Origin: Melastoma dodecandrum | Lineage: Eukaryota; Streptophyta; Magnoliopsida; Myrtales; Melastomataceae | Direction of reading: 5' to 3' | Length of the DNA: 64,000 bases | NCBI GenBank assembly: GCA_029817715.1 | Contig: JARUPY010000398.1 | Span: 1,984,001 to 2,048,000, forward strand | Shown: positions 25,974 to 35,081 of the stretch, one piece after another | Numbering within the stretch: position 1 is the first letter of the stretch | How the letters are laid out: the number at the start of each line of letters is the position of its first letter | Made by a program: the position numbers and the translations under genes | The notes under the pieces: generated by a model | The model's database searches: none | What the model saw: the letters and a program-made list of their open reading frames with translations, nothing else | What the model was told of the DNA's origin: nothing

Positions 25974-26384
25974 ATGCAAGTCACCTCTCCCACAACCACG
26001 ACAGGGACGAGCGCGAGCTCGTCTTCGACGGCCGCCGCCGCGTCCTCCGCGACCGTCGACTACAATTCCTTCCTCAAGCTGCTCGTCGCCGAGCTGCAGA
26101 ATCAGGATCCGACCGCCCCGAGCGATCCGACCCAATTCCTCAGCCAGCTCGCTTCGTTCTCGGCGGTCGGCCAGAGCGTCCAGACGAATCAGAAGCTCGA
26201 CACGATGCTGACGACGACGGCGCTCTCGCAGGCCGACAGCGCCATCGGCATGACGGTGACCGCGGCGGACGGGCAGACGAGCGGGATCGTCTCCTCGGTC
26301 GCGATCCAGTCCGACGGCACGGTGCAGGCGACGCTGCAGAGCGGTCAGAAGATGACGCTCGGCTCCGGCATCACGATCAGCTGA
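25974..26384 (+). CDS. flgD: Flagellar hook assembly (capping) protein FlgD
   Basis: Hook cap protein of short alphaproteobacterial form, 136 residues. After a Ser/Ala/Thr-rich start it has the diagnostic YNSFLKLLVAELQNQDPTAPSDPTQFLSQLASFSAVGQSVQTNQKLD. The C-terminal part (GMTVTAADGQTSGIVSSVAIQSDGTVQATLQSG) is a shortened version of the usual domain. Confidence 0.95.
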   Translation: MQVTSPTTTTGTSASSSSTAAAASSATVDYNSFLKLLVAELQNQDPTAPSDPTQFLSQLASFSAVGQSVQTNQKLDTMLTTTALSQADSAIGMTVTAADGQTSGIVSSVAIQSDGTVQATLQSGQKMTLGSGITIS

Positions 26385-26388
26385 TCCG

Positions 26389-26655
26389 ATGAACGAAGCG
26401 GACGCCCTCGAACTCACGCAGCATGCGATCTGGACGGTCATCGCGGCCGCCGGCCCCGCCGTCCTCGCCGCCATGATCATCGGGCTCGCGGTCGCGCTCT
26501 TCCAGGCGCTGACGCAGATCCAGGAAATGACGCTCACCTTCGTGCCGAAGATCGTCGCGGTGATGCTCGTCTCCGCGCTGACCGCCTCTTTCGTCGGCGC
26601 GCAGATCTTCACCTTCACCGAGAACGTCTACGCCCACATTCAACACGGGTTCTAG
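26389..26655 (+). CDS. fliQ: Flagellar type III export gate protein FliQ
   Basis: Export gate subunit of 88 residues with two membrane helices (AIWTVIAAAGPAVLAAMIIGLAVALFQAL and IVAVMLVSALTASFVGAQIF) joined by the conserved TQIQEMTLTFVPK loop. It starts four bases after flgD. Confidence 0.97.
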   Translation: MNEADALELTQHAIWTVIAAAGPAVLAAMIIGLAVALFQALTQIQEMTLTFVPKIVAVMLVSALTASFVGAQIFTFTENVYAHIQHGF

Positions 26656-26660
26656 ACGAC

Positions 26661-26675
26661 CATTCCGGCGCAAGC
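26661..26675 (+). promoter_or_regulatory. Flagellar promoter motif upstream of flhA
   Basis: CATTCCGGCGCAAGC (10 of 15 matches to the flgB motif) ends 39 bases before flhA. CACGAT sits at the -10-like offset, and it shares CGCAAGCTT with the copies at fliF and motE. Confidence 0.4.
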
Positions 26676-26714
26676 TTCACGCGCCACGATCGGGCCGGCT
26701 AGAGGCGAGGCGGC

Positions 26715-28802
26715 ATGTCTGCGGCAGATTTCGCGATCGGACTGGAGGAACGGCGCAGCGGGCGCGACGTCGGCTTCGCGGTCGGTATCATCGCGATCCT
26801 CGCGGTCTTCTTCCTCCCGATCCCCTCGTTCCTGATCGACCTCGGCCTCGCCTTCTCGATCGCGCTCAGCGTGCTGATCCTGATGGTCGCGCTGTGGATC
26901 CAGAAGCCGCTCGATTTCTCCGCCTTCCCCACCGTTCTCTTGGTTGCGACGCTGCTTCGCCTGTCGCTGAACATCGCGACGACGCGCCTCATCCTGTCGA
27001 ACGGGCCGGAAGGCGTGAATGCCGCCGGCTTCATCATCGGCGGTTTCTCGCGGCTCGTGATGAGCGGCGACTTCGTGATCGGGCTGATCGTCTTCGCGAT
27101 CCTCATCACCGTGAATTTCCTCGTCATCACCAAAGGCGCGACGCGTATCGCCGAGGTGGGGGCGCGCTTTACGCTCGATGCCATTCCCGGCAAGCAGATG
27201 GCGATCGACGCCGATCTCAACGCCGGCCTCATCAACGACAAGGAGGCGCAACAGCGCCGCCGCGAACTCGAGGAAGAAAGCTCCTTCTTCGGGTCGATGG
27301 ACGGCGCCTCGAAGTTCGTGCGCGGCGATGCGATCGCCGGCCTCATCATCCTCGCAATCAATATCTTCGGCGGCATCGTCATCGGCGCGACACGCCACGG
27401 CATGCAGCTCTCGGCCGCCGCGGACGTCTTCACGAAGCTCTCCGTCGGCGACGGCCTCGTCTCGCAGATCCCCGCGCTGATCGTCTCGCTCGCCGCGGGC
27501 CTGCTCGTATCGAAGGGCGGCACGCGTGGCTCGGCGGACCAAGCCGTGCTCGGCCAGCTCGCGAACTATCCGCGCGCGCTGTTCGTCGCCGCGGTCCTCA
27601 TGGGCGCGCTCGCGCTCGTTCCCGGGCTGCCGTTCCTGCCCTTCGCCGTGCTCGGCGGCACGATGGCCTTCGTCGGCTATGCGATCCCGCGGCGGCGCGC
27701 CGAAGCGCGTCGCGTCGTCGCCGCAAAGGCGGCGGAGGTCGAGCGTCAAGCCGCCGTCGAGACCGCCAACTCGGTCAAGGAGTCGCTGAAGACCGTCGAG
27801 GTCGAGCTGGTGCTCGGAAAGCAGCTCGCCGGCACGCTCTTCGCGGCGCAAGGTGAACTCGGCCATCGCGTCGCCAAGCTGCGCAAGAAATTCGCGCTGC
27901 AATACGGGATCGTCGTGCCGGAGATCAAAGTGAGCGACAGTCTCACGCTGCCGACGAAGCTCTATCAGATCAAGATCCACGGTACGGTCGTCGCGCAACA
28001 GGAAGCCCGGCTCGGCGAGTTGATGGTGATTGTCGGCGACGGCCGCGTTCCGAGCGTCCCCGGCACGCCGATCCGCGAGCCGGCCTTCGGCATGAAGGCG
28101 ATTTCCGTCTCCGATGCCTTTGCGGGAGAGCTCGCGCGCGAAGGGTTCAAGACGGTCGACGTCATGTCTGTCATCCTCACCCATCTCGGCGAGACGATCC
28201 GCAACAACCTCGCCCAGCTCCTCTCCTACAAGGACGTACGCAGCCTGTTCGATCGTCTGGAGCCCGAATACAAGCGGCTGATCGACGAGATCTGCCCGAC
28301 CCACATCTCCTATTCCGGCCTGCAGGCGGTGCTGAAGCTGCTGCTCGCCGAGCGGGTCTCCGTGCGCAACCTGCACCTCATCCTCGAGGCGATCGCGGAG
28401 ATCGTCCCGCACGTGCGGCGCTCCGAGCAGGTGGTGGAACACGTTCGCATGCGCATCTCCCCGCAGATCTGCGGCGATCTGAGCGAAGCCGGCGAACTGA
28501 AGGTGCTCCGCCTTGGCGCACGCTGGGATACGGCCTTCCAGCAGAGCCTGCGGCGCGATCCGAAATCGGAGGTGACGGACTTCGACCTCGACCCGCGCAT
28601 GGTCGAGCAATTCAACCAGGAGGCCGGCGACGTGATCCGCAAGCGTATGGACGAGGGCCAGAAGTTCGTGCTGCTCGCCGCTCCGGAGACGCGCATCTAC
28701 GTCCGCATGCTCATCGAGCGGATGTTCGCGACCTTGCCGGTGCTCTCGCACCTCGAAATCGCGCGCGGCGTGCAGATCAAGTCGCTCGGCTCCATCTCGT
28801 GA
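26715..28802 (+). CDS. flhA: Flagellar type III export protein FlhA
   Basis: Large export gate protein of 695 residues. The first half has about eight membrane helices with the family signature [17 protein letters not shown] and the FHIPEP-like region ([23 protein letters not shown]). The second half is the cytoplasmic ring domain that docks chaperone-substrate complexes (LVSYKD-like [46 protein letters not shown]). The stop overlaps the fliR start. Confidence 0.98.
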   Translation: MSAADFAIGLEERRSGRDVGFAVGIIAILAVFFLPIPSFLIDLGLAFSIALSVLILMVALWIQKPLDFSAFPTVLLVATLLRLSLNIATTRLILSNGPEGVNAAGFIIGGFSRLVMSGDFVIGLIVFAILITVNFLVITKGATRIAEVGARFTLDAIPGKQMAIDADLNAGLINDKEAQQRRRELEEESSFFGSMDGASKFVRGDAIAGLIILAINIFGGIVIGATRHGMQLSAAADVFTKLSVGDGLVSQIPALIVSLAAGLLVSKGGTRGSADQAVLGQLANYPRALFVAAVLMGALALVPGLPFLPFAVLGGTMAFVGYAIPRRRAEARRVVAAKAAEVERQAAVETANSVKESLKTVEVELVLGKQLAGTLFAAQGELGHRVAKLRKKFALQYGIVVPEIKVSDSLTLPTKLYQIKIHGTVVAQQEARLGELMVIVGDGRVPSVPGTPIREPAFGMKAISVSDAFAGELAREGFKTVDVMSVILTHLGETIRNNLAQLLSYKDVRSLFDRLEPEYKRLIDEICPTHISYSGLQAVLKLLLAERVSVRNLHLILEAIAEIVPHVRRSEQVVEHVRMRISPQICGDLSEAGELKVLRLGARWDTAFQQSLRRDPKSEVTDFDLDPRMVEQFNQEAGDVIRKRMDEGQKFVLLAAPETRIYVRMLIERMFATLPVLSHLEIARGVQIKSLGSIS

Positions 28803-29554
28803 CGCCTCTCGATTCGAGCACCATCCTCACGGCCTTCGTCGTGTTCTGCCGCATCGGCGGCTGCCTTCTCGTCATCCCGGGTTTCGCGTCGCCACGCGTC
28901 ACGGTGCGTGCGCGCCTCTTCGTCGCCATCGCGATCGCGTTGGCCTTGACCCCGTTGATCGCGTCCGAGGTCCAGCCGATGGTCCGCGATGCGGCGCCGA
29001 CGATGCTCGTCACGCTCATCGTCTCCGAGAGTCTCAAGGGCATCCTCATCGGTCTCCTCGGCCGCATGTTCTTCGTCGCGCTCGACACGATGACGACAGC
29101 CATCGCCTATTCGATCGGCGAGATGAGCGTCTTTTCGGCGCCCAACGACGACGAGGCGCAGATGCCGACCACCGTCTCACTCGTCTCGCTGGCGGCCGTG
29201 CTGCTCGTCTTCGTGACCAACCTGCATTGGGAGGTCTTCCGCGGCCTCGCCGCCTCCTACACCGTCATTCCCGTGCGCAACGTCTTCGATCCGCACACGA
29301 GCCTGGTCCAGCTCGCGGACGGCGCGGCGCGCACCTTCCTCTTCACCTTGCGCATCGCCAGCCCGTTCCTCGTCTTCGCGGTGGTCGCAAATCTCGCGAT
29401 CGGTCTCGTCAACAAGCTGGTGCCGCAGGTGCCGGTGACGTTCATCGTGCCGCCCTTCCTGCTCGCGGGCGGCTTTCTCCTGCTCTATTTCACGCTGAAG
29501 CCGGCACTCGAACTCTTCATCGCCACCTTCGGCTCGTGGCTGAAGACCGGGTGA
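28799..29554 (+). CDS. fliR: Flagellar type III export gate protein FliR
   Basis: Export gate subunit of 251 residues with about six membrane helices. It begins at GTG overlapping the flhA stop by four bases. Visible family traits are [44 protein letters not shown] and the C-terminal [30 protein letters not shown]. The stop overlaps the next gene (GTGA). Confidence 0.96.
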   Translation: MTPLDSSTILTAFVVFCRIGGCLLVIPGFASPRVTVRARLFVAIAIALALTPLIASEVQPMVRDAAPTMLVTLIVSESLKGILIGLLGRMFFVALDTMTTAIAYSIGEMSVFSAPNDDEAQMPTTVSLVSLAAVLLVFVTNLHWEVFRGLAASYTVIPVRNVFDPHTSLVQLADGAARTFLFTLRIASPFLVFAVVANLAIGLVNKLVPQVPVTFIVPPFLLAGGFLLLYFTLKPALELFIATFGSWLKTG

Positions 29555-29949
29555 GCAAGCGGCTGAAATCCTTGCGGCGCATCGAGGCCGTACAGGCGCG
29601 CCTCGTCGCCCTCGCGGACCTTCAGGTCCTGCAGGCGGATCGCAGATGCCGCGCCCTCGTCGAGGACCAGACACGCCTGCGCGACTTCATCGGGCAGGAG
29701 GACGCGCTCGGCGCGCCCCTCGCCAAGGCTGCGCTGCGGGCGACCATCGCCACGGAGCGTCAGCTCGCCCAAGCGCAGGACGCCAAGGTCGCCGCGGCGG
29801 CGCGGCGGGACCTCGCGCGGCGGCGCGAGAAGACCGTCGAAGGCATGGCGGCGGCGGAAGCGCAATCGGCGCATCGCGCGGCGGCCGATCGCGAGCTGGC
29901 CGAGACCCTCGAGGCGTGGCTGGCGCGCGAGGCCGCAAGCCTGCCGTAA
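29551..29949 (+). CDS. Putative FliJ-like coiled-coil protein
   Basis: A 132-residue protein starting at GTG within the fliR stop. It is almost wholly alpha-helical and charged (KRLKSLRRIEAVQARLVALADLQVLQADRRCRALVEDQ, then AAARRDLARRREKTVEGMAAAEAQSAHRAAADRELAETLEAWLAREA), the length and shape of FliJ, the central stalk of the FliI ATPase. No clear FliJ signature is visible, so the call rests on size, coiled coil and context in the export-gene operon. Confidence 0.55.
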   Translation: MSKRLKSLRRIEAVQARLVALADLQVLQADRRCRALVEDQTRLRDFIGQEDALGAPLAKAALRATIATERQLAQAQDAKVAAAARRDLARRREKTVEGMAAAEAQSAHRAAADRELAETLEAWLAREAASLP

Positions 29950-29996
29950 GCCTCACCCGCGATCATCACGGGATCATCCTCGATCGCGGAGCGCCC

Positions 29997-30482
29997 GTGG
30001 CGATCTCGCCGCCAACCGACATCCTTCTCGACGTGGCGACCGCGGCCGACCCGGCGAAGGTGCGCGCGGCGACGGAGCGGCTCGCCAAGCTTGCCGCCGA
30101 CCCGGCCGCCACGAACGAGGGCTTCAGCGCCGCGCTGCGCAGCGCGTCCGATCCCGTTGCGATCGCCGCATCGACGACGCCCGCGTCCTCCACCGACGCC
30201 CGCGCGCCGATGCGCACGATGGTGCAAGGCAAGACCGACGCTTACCAGAAGTTCGAGGCGATGATGCTTCAGAATTTCGTCGAGCAGATGCTGCCGAAGA
30301 GCGACGATCTCTACGGCGACAAGGCCTCCTCCGACGCCTACCGATCGATGATGGCCGAGCAACTCGCCAACGAATTGGCCAAGGCGGGCGGCATCGGCGT
30401 CGCGCGCGTGCTCGAGCGCGCGCATCCGCAGCAGGCGCAACAGACGACCAACATCTCTCCGACGGCCTTGCAGCCCACGTGA
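29997..30482 (+). CDS. flgJ: Rod-binding protein, FlgJ N-domain type
   Basis: Rod-cap/assembly factor of 161 residues with only the rod-binding domain (KTDAYQKFEAMMLQNFVEQMLPKSDDLYGDKASSDAYRSMMAEQLANELAKAGGIGVARVLE). The muramidase domain of enterobacterial FlgJ is absent, and the separate lytic transglycosylase at 19626 may supply it. The start is GTG at 29997, preceded by CGGAG. Confidence 0.85.
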   Translation: MAISPPTDILLDVATAADPAKVRAATERLAKLAADPAATNEGFSAALRSASDPVAIAASTTPASSTDARAPMRTMVQGKTDAYQKFEAMMLQNFVEQMLPKSDDLYGDKASSDAYRSMMAEQLANELAKAGGIGVARVLERAHPQQAQQTTNISPTALQPT

Positions 30483-30486
30483 TGTC

Positions 30487-30891
30487 ATGAGCGAACCGCA
30501 GCCTCTCTTCGACCGGCCCTTCGTCTCGCCGGAGGCCTACGAAGCATTCTTCTCCGTCGTCGCACGCCTCGAAGGCGTCATGGACCGCGAGGTCGACGCG
30601 CTGACCACCGGGCGGCACGCGGACCTCGCCGACATCACGCGCCAGAAGCGCCAGGGCTTTCTCGAGCTCAACCGCATCATGACCTCGATCGAGCAATCGA
30701 TCCCGAGCCAGGACATCATCACGCGCCTCGCGACGTTCCGTCGCCACCTCGAGACGAACAGCGCTGCACTGTCGACGCATCTCAAGGCGGCGCAAGAGGT
30801 CACCGCCATCATCATGCGCGTGCTGCGCGATGCGGACTCGGACGGCACCTATTCCGCCGCCTTCGCCGCCACGGGATACGACGCGGCATGA
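30487..30891 (+). CDS. FlgN-like flagellar chaperone (putative)
   Basis: A 134-residue helical protein (AFFSVVARLEGVMDREVDALTTGRHADLADITRQKRQGFLELNRIMTSIE, then LATFRRHLETNSAALSTHLKAAQEVTAIIMRVLRDADSDGTYS) resembling FlgN, the export chaperone of FlgK and FlgL. The C-terminal DGTYS motif is common in alphaproteobacterial FlgN-like proteins. It starts four bases after the flgJ-like gene and overlaps the next gene. Confidence 0.65.
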   Translation: MSEPQPLFDRPFVSPEAYEAFFSVVARLEGVMDREVDALTTGRHADLADITRQKRQGFLELNRIMTSIEQSIPSQDIITRLATFRRHLETNSAALSTHLKAAQEVTAIIMRVLRDADSDGTYSAAFAATGYDAA

Positions 30892-31331
30892 AGGTCTTCG
30901 CAGTCGGCCTCTGGGCCGTCATCATCGCGCTCGGGGCCACCTATGCTGTCGCGCTCGTCAGCCTGCCGGCGAAGGTCGAGCCGGGCGCGGCGAAAGTGCC
31001 GTTGCAGGTCGCCAAGACGCGCGTTCTCAACGTGCCGATCATCGCCGATGGTGCCGTGCGCGGCTATATCGTCGCGCAATTCAACTACACGATCGATCCC
31101 GCCCAGGCGAAGGGACTGCCGGTCTCTCCCGAAGTGTTCCTCCTCGACGAAGCTTTTCGCGCGATCTACACGGACGATCGCCTCGACTTCCAGCACCTGG
31201 CGAAATACGACGTGAACGCGCTGACGGCTCGGCTGATCGCCTCGACGAACAAGCGCCTCGGCGCGGATCTCGTCCACGACATCCTCATCCAGGACTTCAC
31301 CTTCATCTCGAAAGAGGACAGCGTCCGATGA
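30888..31331 (+). CDS. Hypothetical membrane-anchored protein in flagellar operon
   Basis: A 147-residue protein with one N-terminal membrane helix (VFAVGLWAVIIALGATYAVALVSLPA) and a periplasmic domain. The segment VRGYIVAQFNYTIDPAQAKGLPVSPEVFLLDEAFRAIYTDDRLDFQHL followed by TARLIASTNKRLGADLVHDILIQDFTFI has the general plan of FliL (beta strand, helix, C-terminal strand). The true FliL is at 7480. I infer a FliL-related or stator-associated role, without a recognised family. Confidence 0.6.
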   Translation: MKVFAVGLWAVIIALGATYAVALVSLPAKVEPGAAKVPLQVAKTRVLNVPIIADGAVRGYIVAQFNYTIDPAQAKGLPVSPEVFLLDEAFRAIYTDDRLDFQHLAKYDVNALTARLIASTNKRLGADLVHDILIQDFTFISKEDSVR

Positions 31332-31810
31332 GCCGCAAGCCGCGCGCCGACGCCGTCGACGCTCCGGAGGCGTTCGACCCGCTCGACACCGGGCGGCTCA
31401 CCTGGGTCGGCTTCGCGCTCGCGGGGATCGGATGGTGCCTGCTCATCGGAGAGGCCACCGTGGCGGACGTGCTCTCGACGAAGGTGCCGCGCTCGCCGAC
31501 GTTCCACGCCGATCTTCTCGACGTCGCCAAATGCATCATCGCGAGCGGCCTCGCCCTCTCCGTCATCGGCGCGTTGCAGACGGGCTTCGGCGCGCTCAAC
31601 CGTTTCTTCGAGGCCGTATTGATGCGCTCCGCGCAGCGCACGAGCGCGCCGGTCGAGGCCCCCCCGCGCAAGCCGGTCGAGCCGGAGATCTCCACGCGCG
31701 GGCCGACGAAACGGCCCTACCGGATCCTCGCCGACGGATCGGTCGAGGTCGAGACGATCGTCGGGACACGGACGTTCCGCTCGCTTTCGGAAGCCCGCGA
31801 CTTCATCTGA
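31328..31810 (+). CDS. Hypothetical two-helix membrane protein
   Basis: A 160-residue protein with two probable membrane helices (LTWVGFALAGIGWCLLIGEA and IIASGLALSVIGALQTGFGAL) and a Pro-rich cytoplasmic tail ending in a small basic motif (RPYRILADGSVEVETIVGTRTFRSLSEARDFI). I recognise no family. It is the last gene of the + strand flagellar operon and overlaps its predecessor by four bases. Confidence 0.6.
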   Translation: MSRKPRADAVDAPEAFDPLDTGRLTWVGFALAGIGWCLLIGEATVADVLSTKVPRSPTFHADLLDVAKCIIASGLALSVIGALQTGFGALNRFFEAVLMRSAQRTSAPVEAPPRKPVEPEISTRGPTKRPYRILADGSVEVETIVGTRTFRSLSEARDFI

Positions 31811-31831
31811 GGGAACCGGCCCGGCGGCGCG

Positions 31832-32200
31832 TCACCCGTCGATCGTGGCGAGCTTGACGCCCGCGTCGCGCCCCTTCTGCCAGATCAACGTCGCGAGAAA
31901 GCATCGCCCGGTGCCCGGCTCGCGCAGCACGAAGCTGCGCGGCAGCGGGCGCTCGCGGTCGAGCTGCAGGCGGGCGCCCTGGCGCGACAGGTTGCGGATC
32001 CGGCAGTCGACGATCGGGCGTCCGCGCGCCTCGCGCACATGCGCCTCGCGCAGATGCGAGACCGTGCGCCGGTCGCGACGCCGCTCCGTACCGGCTGAGT
32101 CCGCCTGTGGTTCGATGATACTGTAGGTGAACTCGCCGGTCGGGCCGGAGCCCGGCGCGACCCGGCGTCCCATCACTTCGCGGGGCGGCGGCCGTGTCAC
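31832..32200 (-). CDS. PilZ-domain protein
   Basis: Probable cyclic di-GMP receptor of 122 residues. It has an arginine cluster (ERRRDRR, residues 39-45) followed by NLSRQG (N70, S72, G75), the RxxxR...[D/N]xSxxG pattern of PilZ domains, and ends with LATLIWQKGRDAGVKLATIDG. The start is taken as GTG at 32200, which overlaps the upstream stop by four bases; ATG at 32173 is the alternative. As the last gene of the motA-fliMNG-flhB operon it could tie motor function to cyclic di-GMP, by inference. Confidence 0.75.
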   Translation of the reverse strand: MTRPPPREVMGRRVAPGSGPTGEFTYSIIEPQADSAGTERRRDRRTVSHLREAHVREARGRPIVDCRIRNLSRQGARLQLDRERPLPRSFVLREPGTGRCFLATLIWQKGRDAGVKLATIDG

Positions 32201-32631
32201 GCGCGCAGCTCGCCGTCGCAGCGGGCGGCGGCGAGCGCGGCGGCGAGGCTGTTCATCGCATCTAGATCGTCGCGCGGTTGCGCGGCGTAGAGCACGCCGT
32301 TGACGAGCACGCAGCTTTCCTGCGGGCCGAGCACGAGGCGGCAGAAGGCGGTGACGCCGTGATGCTGGAACTCGAGGTCGAGCCCGACGCTCGGCGGATC
32401 GTCCCAGCCCATCTCGACATCGCCCGCGCAGGCGAAGCTGAGCGCGCCGTCGCGGAACGACAGTTCCGAGGAGGATTGCAGAAGATCGGCGATATTCGCC
32501 CACTGGCTCGCCTTGATGTAGGCGACGAGGTCGGCGGCGTCGATCAGCCGAAGCTCCGCGACCGTGTCGCGCAGCGCTTCGGCGATGAGCTCGCCGGCCG
32601 TCCTTGGGCGAATGCTCAAAACCTGGCCCAT
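32197..32631 (-). CDS. Hypothetical protein downstream of flhB
   Basis: A 144-residue soluble acidic protein. It starts one base after the flhB stop and overlaps the PilZ gene. The N-terminal half is helical (TAGELIAEALRDTVAELRLIDAADLVAYIKASQWANIADLLQ); the second half is beta-rich (LSFACAGDVEMGWDDPPSVGLDLEFQHHGVTAFCRLVLG). I do not recognise the family. Location in the motor operon suggests a flagellar role. Confidence 0.6.
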   Translation of the reverse strand: MGQVLSIRPRTAGELIAEALRDTVAELRLIDAADLVAYIKASQWANIADLLQSSSELSFRDGALSFACAGDVEMGWDDPPSVGLDLEFQHHGVTAFCRLVLGPQESCVLVNGVLYAAQPRDDLDAMNSLAAALAAARCDGELRA

Positions 32632-32632
32632 G

Positions 32633-33724
32633 TCAGACTTTCACCGTCGGCCGGGATACCGCCTGGCCGCGCGTCTGGAGGAAGTGGATCAGCTCAGCGA
32701 TGGCTTTGTAGAATTCAGCCGGAATGAGCTGCGAAATCTCCACGTGGTCGTACATGGAGCGCACCAGCGCGCGATCCTCGATCACCGGGATGCCGTGGTT
32801 CTCGGCCACCTCGCGGATCTTGAGGGCCACGAGATCCTGCCCTTTGGCGAGCACAACCGGGGCGCCCCCTTCCGAGCGAACGTAGCGCAGAGCGATCGCG
32901 TAATGCGTCGGGTTGGCGATGACGAGCGTGGCTTTGGGAACGGATGCCATCATGCGCCGTCGCGCGCGATCGAGCGCCAGCGAGCGCCGCTTTGCCTTGA
33001 GGATCGGATCGCCTTCGGCCTGCTTGAATTCGTCCTTCAGTTCCTGACGCGACATGCGCAGGTCGAAGCGCCACTTGAGGCGCGCCCACACGAGGTCGCC
33101 CACCGTCAACACCGCATAGGCGACGAGGCAGCCCGCGAGAAGGCGGATGATCATCGAGAGCGCGAGCGCCCAAACCCCCACCGGCTCGAGGTAGAGCGTC
33201 TCAATCAATGCCGAGACTTCGCCGCGCATCAGGATCGCGACGACCGCGCTGACGAGAACGAACTTGAAGACGCTCTTGAGAAACTCGATCTGGCCGTCGC
33301 GCCCGAAGAGGCGCTTCAGGCCGCCGATCGGGGACAGCTTCGACCATTTCGGCGCGATGCGCTTCAGCACGAAGCGCGGCAACCCCTGCGCCATGCCGGC
33401 GACAAGACCCGAAAGGGCCAGGATGAGCAGGATGGGCCATAGGAAACGCGCCGCGCCGAGGGCCGCGAAGCGGAAGACCGTGAGCGTGTCCGCCGTCGTC
33501 GCGAACACGGTCGGCGAAGGGTTGGCGAAGAGCTGCTGCAGCGCCTCCAACAGCGCGCGTACGCTGTTGGCGAGTAGGAAGGATGCGATGATGAGCATCG
33601 CGCCGAGCGAAAGGAAGACGCTCGCCTCACGCGAGAACGGCGTATTGCCGGCCTCCAGCGCATCGCGCAGCTTCTTCTCCGAACCTTCTTCGGTCTTTTC
33701 GCCGTTCTGTTCCGACTCAGCCAT
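32633..33724 (-). CDS. flhB: Flagellar type III export switch protein FlhB
   Basis: Export-specificity switch, 363 residues. A charged start (SEQNGEKTEEGSEKKLRDALEAGNTPFSREA) is followed by four membrane helices and a cytoplasmic domain with the self-cleavage motif NPTH at residues 271-274 (VIANPTHYAIALRY). The tail contains VALKIREVAENHGIPVIEDRALVRSMYDHVEISQLIP. Part of the motA-fliM-fliN-fliG-flhB operon. Confidence 0.98.
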   Translation of the reverse strand: MAESEQNGEKTEEGSEKKLRDALEAGNTPFSREASVFLSLGAMLIIASFLLANSVRALLEALQQLFANPSPTVFATTADTLTVFRFAALGAARFLWPILLILALSGLVAGMAQGLPRFVLKRIAPKWSKLSPIGGLKRLFGRDGQIEFLKSVFKFVLVSAVVAILMRGEVSALIETLYLEPVGVWALALSMIIRLLAGCLVAYAVLTVGDLVWARLKWRFDLRMSRQELKDEFKQAEGDPILKAKRRSLALDRARRRMMASVPKATLVIANPTHYAIALRYVRSEGGAPVVLAKGQDLVALKIREVAENHGIPVIEDRALVRSMYDHVEISQLIPAEFYKAIAELIHFLQTRGQAVSRPTVKV

Positions 33725-33739
33725 GGGGCACGCGCCTCA

Positions 33740-34747
33740 TCATGCTTCGTCTTCGCGCAGCACGACATCGCCGCGCTCCGACATGCCGAGCAGCGTATCG
33801 ACGATGAAGCGGCGGGCCGCGGCGACCTCCTTGGCAGGCGCGGGCGGGGAGCCGTTGAGCTCGTTCTCGATGAGGCGGCGCGCACGCGCTGTCAGCGAGG
33901 AGAGAACGTTGGTGCGGAATTCGGCGTCGCTCGGCCCGAGCGCGAGCACGATCCGATCGCTCGGCACCGCCTCGAAGAGCGCCTGGCGGCTCTTCTGCGG
34001 CAGCGTGACGAGATCCTCGAAGCTGAAGAGCTTCGAGCGCAGCGCCTCGGCCTCCTCCGGACGTTCGGCTTCCAGCGCCTTGAGCATGTCCTCGACGTGT
34101 TCGGGCGCCATCTTGTTGATGATCGTCGCGATGCGCGACGTCGCGGCACCGGCCGCCGGCGGCGGATGCAACACGAGATCGTGGTGGATGCGCGTCTCGA
34201 TGAGGCGCACGGCCGCATCCGCGACCGCGCCGAGCGACAGAAGGCGCCGCGTCGCCTCGTTGCGCAGCTCGCGCGGCAACAGCTCCATGAGCGCGGCCGC
34301 ACCGCCCGCCCCGAGCTTGGAGAGCGTGACGGCGACGACCTGCGGATGCTGACGCACGAGATAGGTGGTGAGGAGCGGCGCGGGAATGTTGCCGATCTTC
34401 TCCCAGATGGAACTGTTCGAACTCCCCCGAACCTCGGACATGATGTCGGCGACCTGCTCGGGCGGCAGCGCGCCTGCGAGCAGGTTCTCCGCCTGATCGG
34501 CCGTGCCCTCGAGCTCGGTCCCGTTCGCGAACTCGCCGGCGAATTCCTCAACTAGCTCCTCCAGCACGTCGATCGGCACGGCGCCGAGGGCCGCGGCCGA
34601 ACGCGTGATCGCCTTCAGCTCGACGGCGTCGAAATGGCCGAGCAGCCGGCTCGCGACCGTCTTGCCCATCACGAGAAGCAGTGCGGCGACCTTCTCCGAG
34701 CCGCGGAGCGGGCGATAGGAGGGCTCGTAGGTCGCATCGAGGGTCAT
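33740..34747 (-). CDS. fliG: Flagellar motor switch protein FliG
   Basis: C-ring torque-generating protein of 335 residues. The N-domain that contacts FliF begins at RGSEKVAALLLVMGKTVASRLLGHFD. The middle domain has ENLLAGALPPEQVADIM and the LLTTYLVRQHPQVVAVTLSKL (HPQ) segment. The C-domain includes FSFEDLVTLPQKSRQALFEAVPSDRIVLALGPSDAEFRTNVLSSLTARARRLIENEL, the charged torque helix region. Confidence 0.97.
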   Translation of the reverse strand: MTLDATYEPSYRPLRGSEKVAALLLVMGKTVASRLLGHFDAVELKAITRSAAALGAVPIDVLEELVEEFAGEFANGTELEGTADQAENLLAGALPPEQVADIMSEVRGSSNSSIWEKIGNIPAPLLTTYLVRQHPQVVAVTLSKLGAGGAAALMELLPRELRNEATRRLLSLGAVADAAVRLIETRIHHDLVLHPPPAAGAATSRIATIINKMAPEHVEDMLKALEAERPEEAEALRSKLFSFEDLVTLPQKSRQALFEAVPSDRIVLALGPSDAEFRTNVLSSLTARARRLIENELNGSPPAPAKEVAAARRFIVDTLLGMSERGDVVLREDEA

Positions 34748-34766
34748 GGCCGCAGCTCTCTCCGGC

Positions 34767-35078
34767 TCAGGCGGCAGCGTCGGCGGCGCCGACGATGTCG
34801 GTCAGCTTGACGCCGATCTTGGAGGGATCGTCTTCCAGCGCGACGAGTTCGCCGCGCGCGACGACACGACCGTTGACGACGACATCGACTGGATCGCCGA
34901 TGTCGTGATCGAGCGCGACCACAGCGCCGCGCCCGAGCTTCATGAGGTCGCCGATCGGCATCGTCGCCGAGCCGAGGAACACCTGCACGTTGACCGTGAT
35001 CTTGAGGATCGTGTCGAGATGCGGCGTCGCGGACGCGGCACCGCCCGCAGGCATCTCCAAGGTATCTGTCTGTTTCAT
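34767..35078 (-). CDS. fliN: Flagellar motor switch protein FliN
   Basis: C-ring base protein, short form of 103 residues, one SpoA domain: LDTILKITVNVQVFLGSATMPIGDLMKLGRGAVVALDHDIGDPVDVVVNGRVVARGELVALEDDPSKIGVKLTDIV. Lies between fliM and fliG in the same operon. Confidence 0.97.
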   Translation of the reverse strand: MKQTDTLEMPAGGAASATPHLDTILKITVNVQVFLGSATMPIGDLMKLGRGAVVALDHDIGDPVDVVVNGRVVARGELVALEDDPSKIGVKLTDIVGAADAAA

Positions 35079-35081
35079 CGA

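Noticed and set aside
26652..28751. Long antisense frame across flhA
   Set aside because: Same cause; the + strand carries an unmistakable FlhA.
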